DNA from: Streptomyces microflavus
GTDB lineage: Bacteria > Actinomycetota > Actinomycetes > Streptomycetales > Streptomycetaceae
Assembly: GCF_014650075.1 (NCBI RefSeq)
Contig: NZ_BMUG01000005.1
Location: 186,001-250,000 of the forward strand
Length of the DNA: 64,000 nucleotides
Reading direction: 5' to 3'
The notes under the pieces: generated by a model
What the model was told of the DNA's origin: nothing
Database searches by the model: none
The model's input: the letters and a program-made list of their open reading frames with translations, nothing else
Program-made: the position numbers and the translations under genes
In this document: positions 14,868 through 22,985 of the stretch, piece by piece
Numbering within the stretch: the stretch's first letter is position 1
Layout of the letters: each line of letters begins with the position of its first letter

Positions 14868-15581
14868 TCAGGCCAGATCGAGGAGTTGCTCGTAGAAGCC
14901 GCCGAAGCCCCGCGCCCGGTCCACGAGATGGATTTCGAGGATCCAGTGGCAGGTCCGCCCGGCCTTGTCCGTCCGCCGCAGCGGGGTGTCGTTCTCCGGC
15001 GTGATGTAGGACTCCGCCTTCGCGCCGTCGTTCACCTCGTGCGGGAACTCGCCTACGAGGTGCCCGGCGTGCCAGATGCCGATCTCCCACCCCGCCTCCC
15101 GCGCGAGACGTTCCACCTCGGCGTGGAGCCGGCGGCCGGTGATGGCGGGGTCGGCGGCGAAGAAGGCCCGTCCCGCGTCGAAGATCCGGGGGAGGTCGTC
15201 GAGCAGCCGGTGCTTGTGCGGGTCGTCGCCGAAGACGTAGGTGCGGCCGAAGTCCGCCTCGTACTCCTCGAAGATCGGGCCGAAGTCCGCGAACGCGACG
15301 TCGTCCTCGCCGATGGTCCGGTCCGGCGGGTTCTCCCGGTAGGGGAGCAGGGTGTTGGGGCCCGAGCGGATGATGCGCTTGTGCCAGTGCTTGGTGGTGC
15401 CGAACATCTCGTTGGCCAGGTCCCGGATGCGGTCGCTCACCTCGCGCTCGCCCACGCCGGGCGCCACCAGGCCACGCGCGGCCGTCTCGTCGAAGAGGGC
15501 GACCGCCTTCTCCTGAGCCGCGACGAGACCGGCGGCCCGGCGACTCTCGTCCGGTCCTGCGTGATCGACCCCGAACGTCAT
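14868..15581 (-). CDS. M24-family metallopeptidase-like protein (Xaa-Pro dipeptidase fold)
   Basis: A 237-residue 'pita-bread' fold protein without the N-terminal domain found in longer Xaa-Pro dipeptidases. Candidate metal ligands are in the expected order: Asp in FADFG, Asp in EADFGRT, His in HAGHLVGEFPHE, Glu in ILEIH and Glu in FYEQ. These fit a two-metal aminopeptidase site, though the spacing after the last His is compact. It starts at ATG 15,581 and converges on the Mop gene. Natural substrate unknown; many short M24 homologues in Streptomyces are uncharacterised. Confidence 0.8.
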   Translation of the reverse strand: MTFGVDHAGPDESRRAAGLVAAQEKAVALFDETAARGLVAPGVGEREVSDRIRDLANEMFGTTKHWHKRIIRSGPNTLLPYRENPPDRTIGEDDVAFADFGPIFEEYEADFGRTYVFGDDPHKHRLLDDLPRIFDAGRAFFAADPAITGRRLHAEVERLAREAGWEIGIWHAGHLVGEFPHEVNDGAKAESYITPENDTPLRRTDKAGRTCHWILEIHLVDRARGFGGFYEQLLDLA

Positions 15582-15706
15582 CCCGTTCCCCCGTCCAACT
15601 GCCGCCGTAGATCGCGCCCATCCTCACATAGGCGAGGCCCGGTCGGGGAAAAGGCCGCACATACGTCAGGGGAAGACGGTGCTGTGGACGCGGCGGAGGC
15701 TGAGGG

Positions 15707-15838
15707 TCAGCTGCGCGGGAGTGGAGCGGCGCCGTCGTCCTCGTACGCGTAGCGCCTGCCGGTCCATACGTCGCCGATGAGGTGGTAGCCGCGCTCCTCC
15801 CAGAACCCGGGCCGGTGACCCGAGAGGAGGCACGGTCG
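15707..15838 (-). pseudogene. C-terminal remnant resembling a GNAT acetyltransferase
   Basis: The minus strand reads about 43 residues ending in a stop, with PGFWEERGYHLIGDVWTGRRYAYEDD. This is like the last strand-turn-strand of GNAT acetyltransferases (x-x-FWEERGY-x-x-x-G). No start codon with a ribosome site or upstream acetyl-CoA motif is found in frame. The rest of 15,582-16,115 holds no convincing gene. It is probably a decayed 3' end. Confidence 0.35.
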
Positions 15839-16115
15839 GCCGCTCTCCTGGCACTGGCGCCGTCTCCCTGCGGGCCGCTACGGCGGGACTCCGAGTCCCC
15901 TCGCACACATACTCTCCCCGACATCCGCGGCCGGAGCGGGCGGCACCCCCCGGGGCGCGTCCGGTGCGTGCCATTCGGCGGCGGCCCCCGGCCGGGTTCT
16001 CGGGCAGGTCGGGTCGGCTGTGAAGCGGCGGGGGTGCAGTAGGGTCCCCTCCCGGCGGTCCCCTTCCGCACGTCGGACCGGGCCGCACCACACCACCCCG
16101 CACCGAGGATCAGCC

Positions 16116-16673
16116 TTGACCCCGCATTCCCTGGCGTTCTACGTGGACGTCGTCACCACCGGCACCACGCTCGGCGTGGGGCCCGCGGACTCTCCGGACC
16201 GCGTCACCGAGGTCCTCGGGCCGGACTTCGCCGAGAACACCTTCGGCAGTCGCAGCATGTGCCGTGACTACGGCCTCGCCGAGTTCCACTGGGACCGCGC
16301 TTTCGCGGACCGCCCCTGGTCCGGCAGCCACTTCACCCTGCAGGTGCACCGGCTCGCGTACCGGGACCGCACCCTCGTCAACGATGAACTCCGGGCCCGG
16401 TACGGGAGGTTCACTCCCCGGCTCCGGTTCGAGAAGCTGCAACGTCTGCTGACGCGGCGCGGGGTCCCCCTGCTGGAGGTCCCGGAAAGCCCGGGGAACG
16501 CCCCGTACTTCCGTACTTTCTGGCAGCCCGGTTCGCATGTGGCCGTCTCCGTCATCGGCACCTACGGCGAGTACAGCACGCCGGACAACCTGCGGGTCGG
16601 TGACGTATACAGCATCCAGGCCCCGATGGCCGCCGCGGAAGTGGAGTGGCGGCGCAAACGGGTGGCCGGATGA
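16116..16673 (+). CDS. Hypothetical protein
   Basis: A 185-residue soluble protein with no signal peptide or membrane segment. It begins (from TTG 16,116 after GAGGATCAGCC) with TPHSLAFYVDVVTTG and includes the stretches CRDYGLAEFHWDR and HFTLQVHRL. The composition and codon use look like a real Streptomyces gene, with strong G/C at third positions. I do not recognise a family. The beta-rich, aromatic pattern is reminiscent of small immunity-like proteins, but that is only an impression. It stands alone between a decayed region and a SUOX-like gene on the other strand. Confidence 0.6.
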   Translation: MTPHSLAFYVDVVTTGTTLGVGPADSPDRVTEVLGPDFAENTFGSRSMCRDYGLAEFHWDRAFADRPWSGSHFTLQVHRLAYRDRTLVNDELRARYGRFTPRLRFEKLQRLLTRRGVPLLEVPESPGNAPYFRTFWQPGSHVAVSVIGTYGEYSTPDNLRVGDVYSIQAPMAAAEVEWRRKRVAG

Positions 16674-16875
16674 TCAGTGACGGAGACGGTCTTCCGGCCT
16701 GTTCACCCCGTGGGCCCGTCGTCGTGAGAGGTGGGCCGAAATGAGGCCCCTCGCCGTGGCCGCGGCGATACAGCCCGGCCAACGCGTCACTTCCCGAACG
16801 GGCGTGGTGTCATCGCGCCATCACTTCAGCCGGGCGGCGAGGCCGATGATTCCGGTCCTGACCCGAAGCCGCCGG

Positions 16876-17358
16876 TTACCGTGCCCCCGGCCATGCGCCG
16901 ACCCAGACCCGGGTGATGGCGCTGATGTAGCGAGCCCCGCACCGGTCGACGGGCACCACCAGCTGGCTGCCGGCCGCGTCCAGGTCCTCATCGTCCAGAC
17001 GGGTGGCCAGGAGGACGGGGGCGTCGCCGAAATCGGCGTCGATCTCCGCCCACGCCAGCACCGTATGGTGCCCGTCGCCACCGGACACCGCCAGGGCGAA
17101 CCGGGACCGGTCCTTGCGCCGGCGGGTGTCGAAGAGCGGATGTGAGGCGAGGGCGACCTCGCGCAGCAGGGGCCCCTCGAACACATGGCGCTGCGGCCCG
17201 CTGGTGGCGCAGTCGAAGACGACCTCCGCCCGGTGCTGCTTCCATCCGTCGCGCAGGTCGGGCACCGTCAGGGTGGCGGGGCGGCCGACATCGCCGAGCA
17301 CGGCCAGCGATGCGAGCTGTGTGGCAGGGGCGGGGTGTGGCGCACGGAGTCGGCTCAT
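16876..17358 (-). CDS. Small SUOX-like (oxidoreductase molybdopterin-binding fold) protein
   Basis: A 160-residue protein with the layout of the sulfite-oxidase molybdopterin-binding domain: TVPDLRDGWKQ, then DCATSGPQRHVFEGPLLREV, FALAVSGGDGH and a final RYISAITRVWVG strand. The central Cys (in FDCATSG) lies where the domain's Mo-ligating Cys-containing loop sits, but the protein is shorter than full enzymes and lacks the dimerisation domain. Stand-alone versions are common in Streptomyces and their cofactor status is uncertain. An HTH-TOBE regulator lies next to it on the same strand, supporting a molybdenum connection. Confidence 0.65.
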   Translation of the reverse strand: MSRLRAPHPAPATQLASLAVLGDVGRPATLTVPDLRDGWKQHRAEVVFDCATSGPQRHVFEGPLLREVALASHPLFDTRRRKDRSRFALAVSGGDGHHTVLAWAEIDADFGDAPVLLATRLDDEDLDAAGSQLVVPVDRCGARYISAITRVWVGAWPGAR

Positions 17359-17545
17359 GGAGGATCCCCCAGTCGGACGGCCCGCGGGGCGGCTGCCAGG
17401 GAGGTATGCCCAGCGGGCGATCCGTCGAATCGTGCCTGCGAGGCCCTGTGCGCCTACGGCCTGGCTTCTGGGAACCCGTCCAGGGGATCCTCTTCACATC
17501 CGCCCACCCGACGGGTAGGCCCGGGCCCAGGTCGTGTGGACGCCC

Positions 17546-17956
17546 TCAGGCCTGGCTTCCGGGGCGATCGATGTGCACGTTGGTCGACTTGACCCGTGCC
17601 GTCGCCAGCACTCCCACTTCGAGGCCGAGTTCCTCCACGGACTCGCGGCTGATCAGCGACACCAGCCGGTGCGGACCCGACTGGATCTCCACCTGGGCCA
17701 CGATGTCGTCCATCCTGACGGCGGTGACGATCCCGGCGAACGAATTGCGCACCGATGTCAGAGCCCCGCCGTCGGGCACCGGGTGCAGGCCGGCGGCACG
17801 CTCCGTGGCGAAGGCCGCCAGGCTCACCCCGTCGATCACCCGGTTCCCCGAGCTGCCCCGGTCCATCACGAGGTGACCGCCGTCCGCCCACCGGCGCACG
17901 GTTTCCGGACTCACGGCCAGCAGCTCTGCGGCCTGGCCAATGCTGTACGAAGGCAC
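17546..17956 (-). CDS. HTH-TOBE molybdate-responsive regulator-like protein
   Basis: A 136-residue protein. The N-terminus is a MerR/excisionase-type helix-turn-helix (SIGQAAELLAVSPETVRRWADGG, about residues 4-27). A single Mop/TOBE domain follows (about 66-132: SVRNSFAGIVTAV to ARVKSTNVHI). This layout is found in actinobacterial molybdate-responsive proteins linked to mod genes. It starts at ATG 17,956 and lies 187 bases upstream of the SUOX-like gene on the same strand. With the di-Mop protein at 14,357 it suggests local molybdenum homeostasis; no modABC genes are in the window. Confidence 0.8.
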   Translation of the reverse strand: MPSYSIGQAAELLAVSPETVRRWADGGHLVMDRGSSGNRVIDGVSLAAFATERAAGLHPVPDGGALTSVRNSFAGIVTAVRMDDIVAQVEIQSGPHRLVSLISRESVEELGLEVGVLATARVKSTNVHIDRPGSQA

Positions 17957-18169
17957 CCCCGCACTCTAGGCCAACGGCGAGGCCCCGTCGTCGCACCGGC
18001 GACTCGTCGACTCAGCGAGCACTGCGGAGGTCCGCTCCGCCGCGCCACTCTGGTCACTTCATGTCATGCGCAGCTCACTGCGACCGACAACGACGTTGGC
18101 CGGTCATTCAATTGACGTGACATCAGTCGTCCAGGTATCCGCTTTGCCCTATCGACAGCCCCGATCCAA

Positions 18170-18188
18170 TTAGCTTAGGCTCACCTAA
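18170..18188 (+). promoter_or_regulatory. Iron box (DmdR1/IdeR) upstream of cchB
   Basis: TTAGCTTAGGCTCACCTAA matches the 19-bp DmdR/IdeR consensus TTAGGTTAGGCTAACCTAA at 16 of 19 positions. It lies 88 bases before the cchB start in an otherwise empty 319-base gap. It predicts iron-dependent repression. Confidence 0.88.
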
Positions 18189-18275
18189 GTCGGGCTGGGC
18201 CGCTCTGTCGGCGTGCCCATCTCGCCTACCTTCCCCGGCGCCTGACAGGCGGCTTTCCCGCACGATGGGAGTGAC

Positions 18276-19631
18276 ATGTCACAGGTTCATCCTGGCGACG
18301 CACCACTGGTCCACGACCTCATTGGGATCGGCTTCGGCCCCTCCAATGTGGCCATGGCGATCGCGCTCAGAGAGCACAACACACGCGTCGGCGGGCAGGA
18401 GCCCGTCACCGCCCACTTCTTCGAGCAGCAGCAGAGCTTCGGCTGGCACCGCGGCATGCTGATCGACGACGCCACGATGCAAGTGTCTTTCCTCAAAGAC
18501 CTGGTGACACTCCGGAACCCGGCCAGCGAATTCAGCTTCCTCTGCTACCTGCAGAGCAGGGGCCGGCTGATCGACTTCATCAACCACAAGAACCTCTTCC
18601 CCCTGCGCGTGGAGTTCCACGACTACTTCGAGTGGGCCGCGGCCAAGGTCGACGACATGGTCTCGTACGGCCACGAGGTCGTCTCCGTGACACCCTTCGT
18701 CCATGACGGCACCGTGGAGTACCTGGACGTGACCGTCCGGTCGGGCGGCGGCCTCGAAGTGCACCGGGCCCGCAACCTCGTCATCGGTACCGGGCTGCGG
18801 CCCGTCCTGCCGGAAGGGGTGCGGCGCGGCGAGCGCGTCTGGCACAACTCCGATCTGCTGCGCAAGGTCGACGGACTGGAGGGCACCTCGCCCTCACGGT
18901 TCGTCGTCGTGGGCGCCGGACAGAGCGCCGCCGAGAACGTCGCCTACCTCCACCGCCGCTTCCCCGAGGCCGAGGTCTGCGCGGTCTTCTCCCGCTACGG
19001 CTACAGCCCCGCCGACGACAGCAGCTTCGCCAACCGGATCTTCGACCCCGGGGCGGTCGACGAGTACTTCGCAGCGCCCGACAGCGTCAAGAGCCAGCTG
19101 ATGGCCTATCACGGGAACACCAACTACTCCGTGGTGGACATCGACCTGATCGACGACCTGTACCGGCAGATGTACCGGGAGAAGGTCCTCGGCACCGAAC
19201 GGCTGCGCTTCCTCAACGTGTCCCGGGTCACCGACGTCGAGGAGAAGCCCGACAGCGTCCGTACCACCGTGAAATCCCTCGTCACGGGCGAGGAGACGCC
19301 CCTGGACGCCGACATCGTGGTGTTCGCCACCGGCTACAGCCCCGCCGACCCGCTCGGACTCCTCGGTGAGGTCGCCGACCGCTGCCTGCTCGACGACGAG
19401 GGCCGCGTCCGGGTCGAGCGCGACTACCGCATCGCCACCGACCCCGCCCTGAGCTGCGGAATCTATCTGCAGGGCGGTACGGAGCACACGCACGGCATCA
19501 CGACGTCGCTGCTGTCCAACACCGCGATACGGGTCGGGGAGATCCTGGACTCGCTGCTCGACCGGAGCGTCAAATCCACCTCGGACGAGGCCCGCCCGGT
19601 CACCGACGGCACCGGCAGCGCCGTCGCGTAG
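18276..19631 (+). CDS. cchB: L-ornithine N5-monooxygenase (coelichelin CchB)
   Basis: A 451-residue flavin monooxygenase that hydroxylates the side-chain amine of L-ornithine to supply the hydroxamate precursor. The FAD motif GFGPSN lies at about residues 19-24, the NADPH motif GAGQSA at about 213-218, and the C-terminal ATGY motif in VVFATGYSPAD. MQVSFLKDLVTLRNP is diagnostic for the lysine/ornithine N-monooxygenase family. It starts at ATG 18,276 after GGGAG. It is the first gene of the cluster here; the formyltransferase gene that neighbours it in S. coelicolor is not present. An iron box and a terminator flank it, so it is probably a single-gene unit. Confidence 0.93.
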   Translation: MSQVHPGDAPLVHDLIGIGFGPSNVAMAIALREHNTRVGGQEPVTAHFFEQQQSFGWHRGMLIDDATMQVSFLKDLVTLRNPASEFSFLCYLQSRGRLIDFINHKNLFPLRVEFHDYFEWAAAKVDDMVSYGHEVVSVTPFVHDGTVEYLDVTVRSGGGLEVHRARNLVIGTGLRPVLPEGVRRGERVWHNSDLLRKVDGLEGTSPSRFVVVGAGQSAAENVAYLHRRFPEAEVCAVFSRYGYSPADDSSFANRIFDPGAVDEYFAAPDSVKSQLMAYHGNTNYSVVDIDLIDDLYRQMYREKVLGTERLRFLNVSRVTDVEEKPDSVRTTVKSLVTGEETPLDADIVVFATGYSPADPLGLLGEVADRCLLDDEGRVRVERDYRIATDPALSCGIYLQGGTEHTHGITTSLLSNTAIRVGEILDSLLDRSVKSTSDEARPVTDGTGSAVA

Positions 19632-19639
19632 GCACATCA

Positions 19640-19667
19640 GGGGCGCACCCGGCGGCGGGTGCGCCCC
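19640..19667 (+). terminator. Hairpin terminator after cchB
   Basis: An 11-bp perfect stem, GGGGCGCACCC (19,640-19,650) with GGGTGCGCCCC (19,657-19,667), has a six-base loop. It starts nine bases after the cchB stop and separates it from cchC. Confidence 0.7.
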
Positions 19668-19715
19668 CGCCCGGCCATGGGTTTCGGTGGATCAATAGGG
19701 ATAACGTACGTCCAT

Positions 19716-20774
19716 ATGAGCACGACTGCAGTCGAGCGCCCCGTGCCCAGGGGTGCGACAGAGATCCGCCGCGGGCGGGTCGTGGGATTGGGCACGCTGG
19801 TGGCGTTCCTCGCGCTCGTCGCCACCCTGTCGTTGGCTGTGGGTGCCCGTTCGCTCACCCCCGCCGAGGTCTGGCACGGGCTGTTCGCGGCGGCGGACTC
19901 CGATCAGCGGCTGACCGAGATCCGGCTCATCGTGCAGACGGTCCGGGTGCCCCGCACGGTCCTCGCGATCGTGGCGGGGGCCGCCCTGGGCGTCGGCGGT
20001 GCGCTGATCCAGGGGTACACACGTAACCCCATTGCCGACACGGGGTTGTTGGGCGTGAACAGCGGTGCCTCGTTCGCCGTGGTGTCGGTGATCGCCGTGT
20101 TCGGCTTCACCGACCCGTTCCAGTACGTCTGGTTCGCCTTCGTGGGCGCGGCGCTCGCCGGTGTCGTCGTCTTCGGCCTGGCGAGCATCGGCAGGGGAGC
20201 GGGCAATCCGCTGACCCTCGCCCTGGCCGGGCAGGGCATCACGGTCTTCCTGATGGCGATGACCACCGCGGTCGCGCTGACCGACCAGAAGTCGCTGAAC
20301 GCGCTGCGGTTCTTCAACGCGGGCTCCGTGGCCGGGGTGGGGTTCGACGTCATCTGGCCAGTGACCGGGTTCATCGCCGTCGGGCTCGTCCTGGCACTCA
20401 GCATGCTGCCCTCCCTCAACCTGCTCAACCTGGGCGACGACGTGGCGCGCGGGCTGGGCGTGAACATCGTGCTGAGCCGGGCCGTCGGCATCGTCGCCAT
20501 CACCCTGCTGGCGGGCGCGGCCACGGCGGCGTGCGGCCCGATCGCGTTCCTCGGGCTCATGGTCGCCCACGTGGCCCGGTATCTGACCGGGCCCGACTAC
20601 CGCTGGCTGGTGCCGTACGCGGGTCTGCTCGGCGCCGTCGTCCTGCTGGTCTGCGACATCGTGGGGCGCCTGGTGGTGCGGCCCGGTGAGCTGGAACCGG
20701 GTGTCGTGGTCGCCCTCATCGGCGCCCCGTTCTTCGCGGTCCTGGTGTGGCGGGGAAAGTTCAAGAGCGCATGA
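19716..20774 (+). CDS. cchC: Ferri-siderophore ABC importer permease CchC
   Basis: A 352-residue FecCD/BtuC-family permease with about ten membrane helices. Family motifs include GxxLGVGGALIQGYTRNPIAD near residues 90-110 and the C-terminal GPIAFLGLMVAHVARYLTG loop that contacts the ATPase. It starts at ATG 19,716, since the upstream in-frame codons run through the cchB terminator. The stop overlaps the cchD start (ATGA). I saw no iron box immediately before it, so it may depend on read-through or a promoter not recognised here. It pairs with CchD, CchE and CchF for ferri-coelichelin uptake. Confidence 0.9.
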   Translation: MSTTAVERPVPRGATEIRRGRVVGLGTLVAFLALVATLSLAVGARSLTPAEVWHGLFAAADSDQRLTEIRLIVQTVRVPRTVLAIVAGAALGVGGALIQGYTRNPIADTGLLGVNSGASFAVVSVIAVFGFTDPFQYVWFAFVGAALAGVVVFGLASIGRGAGNPLTLALAGQGITVFLMAMTTAVALTDQKSLNALRFFNAGSVAGVGFDVIWPVTGFIAVGLVLALSMLPSLNLLNLGDDVARGLGVNIVLSRAVGIVAITLLAGAATAACGPIAFLGLMVAHVARYLTGPDYRWLVPYAGLLGAVVLLVCDIVGRLVVRPGELEPGVVVALIGAPFFAVLVWRGKFKSA

Positions 20775-20845
20775 GCAGAGCAGACATGAGCAGGGCGGAC
20801 ATGAGCGCAGCGGACATGGACAGGGCAGGCGTGGACAAGGCGGAC
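20771..20845 (+). repeat. Five 15-bp tandem repeats at the cchD 5' end
   Basis: Units begin at 20,771, 20,786, 20,801, 20,816 (ATG) and 20,831 (GTG). The first two differ by two bases and later units diverge. They keep the reading frame and encode a hydrophilic pentapeptide repeat before the first membrane helix. Confidence 0.9.
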
Positions 20846-21901
20846 GCGAACCCACCGCTGGCGCCGGGCGTGCGGCTCGGGCAGGTGTCGTTCGTCTGGC
20901 GGCCCTGGCTCGTCCTGGTCTCGCTGGTGCTGGCGGGGGCCGCCTTCCTGGTGTTCTGTCTCTCCATCGCCGTCGGGGACTTCCCCATCGGCCTGTCGCG
21001 GGTGATCGCCACACTGCTGGGCCAGGGCGAACAGGTCGACGAGTTCGTCGTGATGGACCTGCGGATGCCGCGCGCCCTGGCCGGCCTCATCGTGGGGATC
21101 GCCCTCGGCGTGTCCGGCGCGATCACCCAGTCCGTCGCCCGCAATCCGCTCGCCAGCCCCGACATCCTCGGGATCACCAGCGGGGCCAGTGCGGTCGCGG
21201 TGTTCCTGGTGACGGTGTCGGGCGGAGCCGCCGCGGCGGTCGCGGGCACGGTGGGGCTGTCGGCGGCGGCGCTCCTCGGCGGTCTGGGCACGGGCCTGCT
21301 GGTCTACTTCATGGCCTGGCGGCGCGGGGTCGACGGTTTCCGGCTCATCCTCATCGGCATCTCGGTCACCGCCGTGATGCAGGCGCTCACGACCTGGCTC
21401 CTGGTGTCGGCCGACATCAGGGACGTGGCGCGGGCCCAGGCGTGGCTGGTCGGCTCGCTGGACGGCCGGTCGTGGGGCGAGGTCCACATCGCGTTCTGGG
21501 GCTCACTGGCCCTTCTTCTCGTGGTGGCCACCGCCGCTTTCCAGTTCAAGCCGATGCACCTCGGTGACGACGTGGCCGCCGGTCTTGGCGTCCGGTACAC
21601 GAGGGTGCGAGCCGTCCTCCTGCTGTGCGCGGTGCTCCTGGCCGCCGTGGCGGTGAGCGCGGCGGGCCCCGTCCCGTTCGTCGCGCTGGTGGCGCCCCAG
21701 GTGGCGATGCGGCTGGCGAGGTGCCCGACGCCGCCGATGGTGGCCTCCGGGCTGCTGGGGGCGCTGCTCCTGATCGGTTCGGACCTCATCGCGCGGACAG
21801 CGCTGCCCATCACGCTTCCGGTCGGTGTGGTCACCGCCGCGATCGGCGGCCCGTTCCTCGTCTACCTGCTGGTACGGGCGAACCTCCGCCAGGGCGTGTA
21901 A
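20771..21901 (+). CDS. cchD: Ferri-siderophore ABC importer permease CchD
   Basis: A 376-residue FecCD-family permease, partner of CchC. GVSGAITQSVARNPLASPDILGI and AGPVPFVALVAPQVAMRL are the conserved permease segments. The N-terminus is unusual: five imperfect 15-base repeats (20,771-20,845) encode MSRAD, MSRAD, MSAAD, MDRAG, VDKAD. Each unit begins with a possible start codon, so the true start is uncertain. I take ATG 20,771 because it overlaps the cchC stop. An iron box lies between this gene and cchE. Confidence 0.9.
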   Translation: MSRADMSRADMSAADMDRAGVDKADANPPLAPGVRLGQVSFVWRPWLVLVSLVLAGAAFLVFCLSIAVGDFPIGLSRVIATLLGQGEQVDEFVVMDLRMPRALAGLIVGIALGVSGAITQSVARNPLASPDILGITSGASAVAVFLVTVSGGAAAAVAGTVGLSAAALLGGLGTGLLVYFMAWRRGVDGFRLILIGISVTAVMQALTTWLLVSADIRDVARAQAWLVGSLDGRSWGEVHIAFWGSLALLLVVATAAFQFKPMHLGDDVAAGLGVRYTRVRAVLLLCAVLLAAVAVSAAGPVPFVALVAPQVAMRLARCPTPPMVASGLLGALLLIGSDLIARTALPITLPVGVVTAAIGGPFLVYLLVRANLRQGV

Positions 21902-21935
21902 GTAACGTCCTGAGGCGAACTCCCGCCGGAGGCAA

Positions 21936-21954
21936 TAAGGTTAGGCGAGCCTAA
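21936..21954 (+). promoter_or_regulatory. Iron box upstream of cchE
   Basis: TAAGGTTAGGCGAGCCTAA matches the DmdR/IdeR consensus at 16 of 19 positions. It lies 16 bases before the cchE start, so repressor would cover the start of the message or a leaderless promoter. Confidence 0.88.
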
Positions 21955-21969
21955 TTCGAGGGGGCGCTT

Positions 21970-22833
21970 GTGGTCGCGCAGTTCATCACCGAGACCCGGA
22001 CCGAGGTCGAGGACGTCGCACGGCTGGCGGCGAGGGGCGTCACGGTCGGCTACGGCGGACGGGCGGTCATCGACGATCTCGACGTATCCATCCCGCCCGG
22101 CGTGGTCACCACGATCATCGGCCCCAACGGCTGTGGTAAGTCGACGCTGTTGCGCACCTTGACGCGCCTGCTCAAGCCGGCCAAGGGGACGGTGGTGCTG
22201 GACGGCGAGGACATCGACAGACTCAGGACCCGGGACGTGGCGAAGAAGCTCGGCCTGCTGCCGCAGGCGCCCGTGGCGCCCGAGGGGCTGACGGTGGGCG
22301 ACCTGGTCGCCAGGGGGCGTCACCCGCACCAGAGCTGGCTGCGGCAGTGGTCGTCGGACGACGCCGGTGTCGTGGAGCGCGCACTGGCCATGACCGGGGT
22401 GGCCGATCTGGCCGACCGTCCGGTCGACTCGCTCTCCGGCGGCCAGCGTCAACGCGTCTGGATCTCGATGACCCTGGCCCAGGGCACCGATCTGCTGCTG
22501 CTGGACGAGCCGACCACCTATCTGGACCTCGCGCACGCCATCGATGTGCTCGACCTGGTGGACGACCTCCACGAGTCGGGGTGCACCGTCGTCATGGTGC
22601 TGCACGACCTCAACCTGGCCACGCGCTACAGCGACAACCTCATCGTGATGCGGGCGGGCTCGATCCTGGCGCAGGGGCATCCGCGTGACGTGATCACCGC
22701 CGAGCTGCTGTACGAGGCCTTCGGGCTGCAGGCCAAGGTGATCGACGATCCGGTGGGCGACCGGCCGCTCATCGTCCCGATCGGACGTACGCACGTACGG
22801 CTCGAACCCGTGACCGACCCGCTGGCGAAGTGA
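21970..22833 (+). CDS. cchE: Ferri-siderophore ABC importer ATPase CchE
   Basis: A 287-residue FepC-type ATPase that powers CchC/CchD. It has Walker A GPNGCGKST (about residue 54), signature LSGGQRQR, Walker B LLLLDEPTTYLD and switch His in VMVLHDLN, all intact. It starts at GTG 21,970. It is separated from cchD by 68 bases with an iron box, and is followed by another iron box before cchF, so it is probably its own iron-repressed unit. Confidence 0.93.
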   Translation: MVAQFITETRTEVEDVARLAARGVTVGYGGRAVIDDLDVSIPPGVVTTIIGPNGCGKSTLLRTLTRLLKPAKGTVVLDGEDIDRLRTRDVAKKLGLLPQAPVAPEGLTVGDLVARGRHPHQSWLRQWSSDDAGVVERALAMTGVADLADRPVDSLSGGQRQRVWISMTLAQGTDLLLLDEPTTYLDLAHAIDVLDLVDDLHESGCTVVMVLHDLNLATRYSDNLIVMRAGSILAQGHPRDVITAELLYEAFGLQAKVIDDPVGDRPLIVPIGRTHVRLEPVTDPLAK

Positions 22834-22895
22834 GCTCGAAACAGGGGGACTTGGCCGTTCGCTCGGCTCCGTCCGAGTGCGGGAATGTTATCAAG

Positions 22896-22914
22896 TAAGG
22901 CTAGGCTGGCCTCA
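22896..22914 (+). promoter_or_regulatory. Weak iron box upstream of cchF
   Basis: TAAGGCTAGGCTGGCCTCA matches the DmdR/IdeR consensus at 14 of 19 positions, with the TAGGCT core kept. It lies 72 bases before the chosen cchF start. Confidence 0.68.
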
Positions 22915-22985
22915 CTTCGGCGGGATAGGGTTTGCTCGCCCTCATAAAGGGGCGCAATGGACAGCGCGAAAGCAAGGGATTCCGG

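Noticed and set aside
15782..16042. Plus-strand 86-codon open frame in the gap before the hypothetical gene at 16,116
   Set aside because: No ribosome site, Pro/Arg-rich composition and no conserved pattern; it partly overlaps the GNAT remnant.
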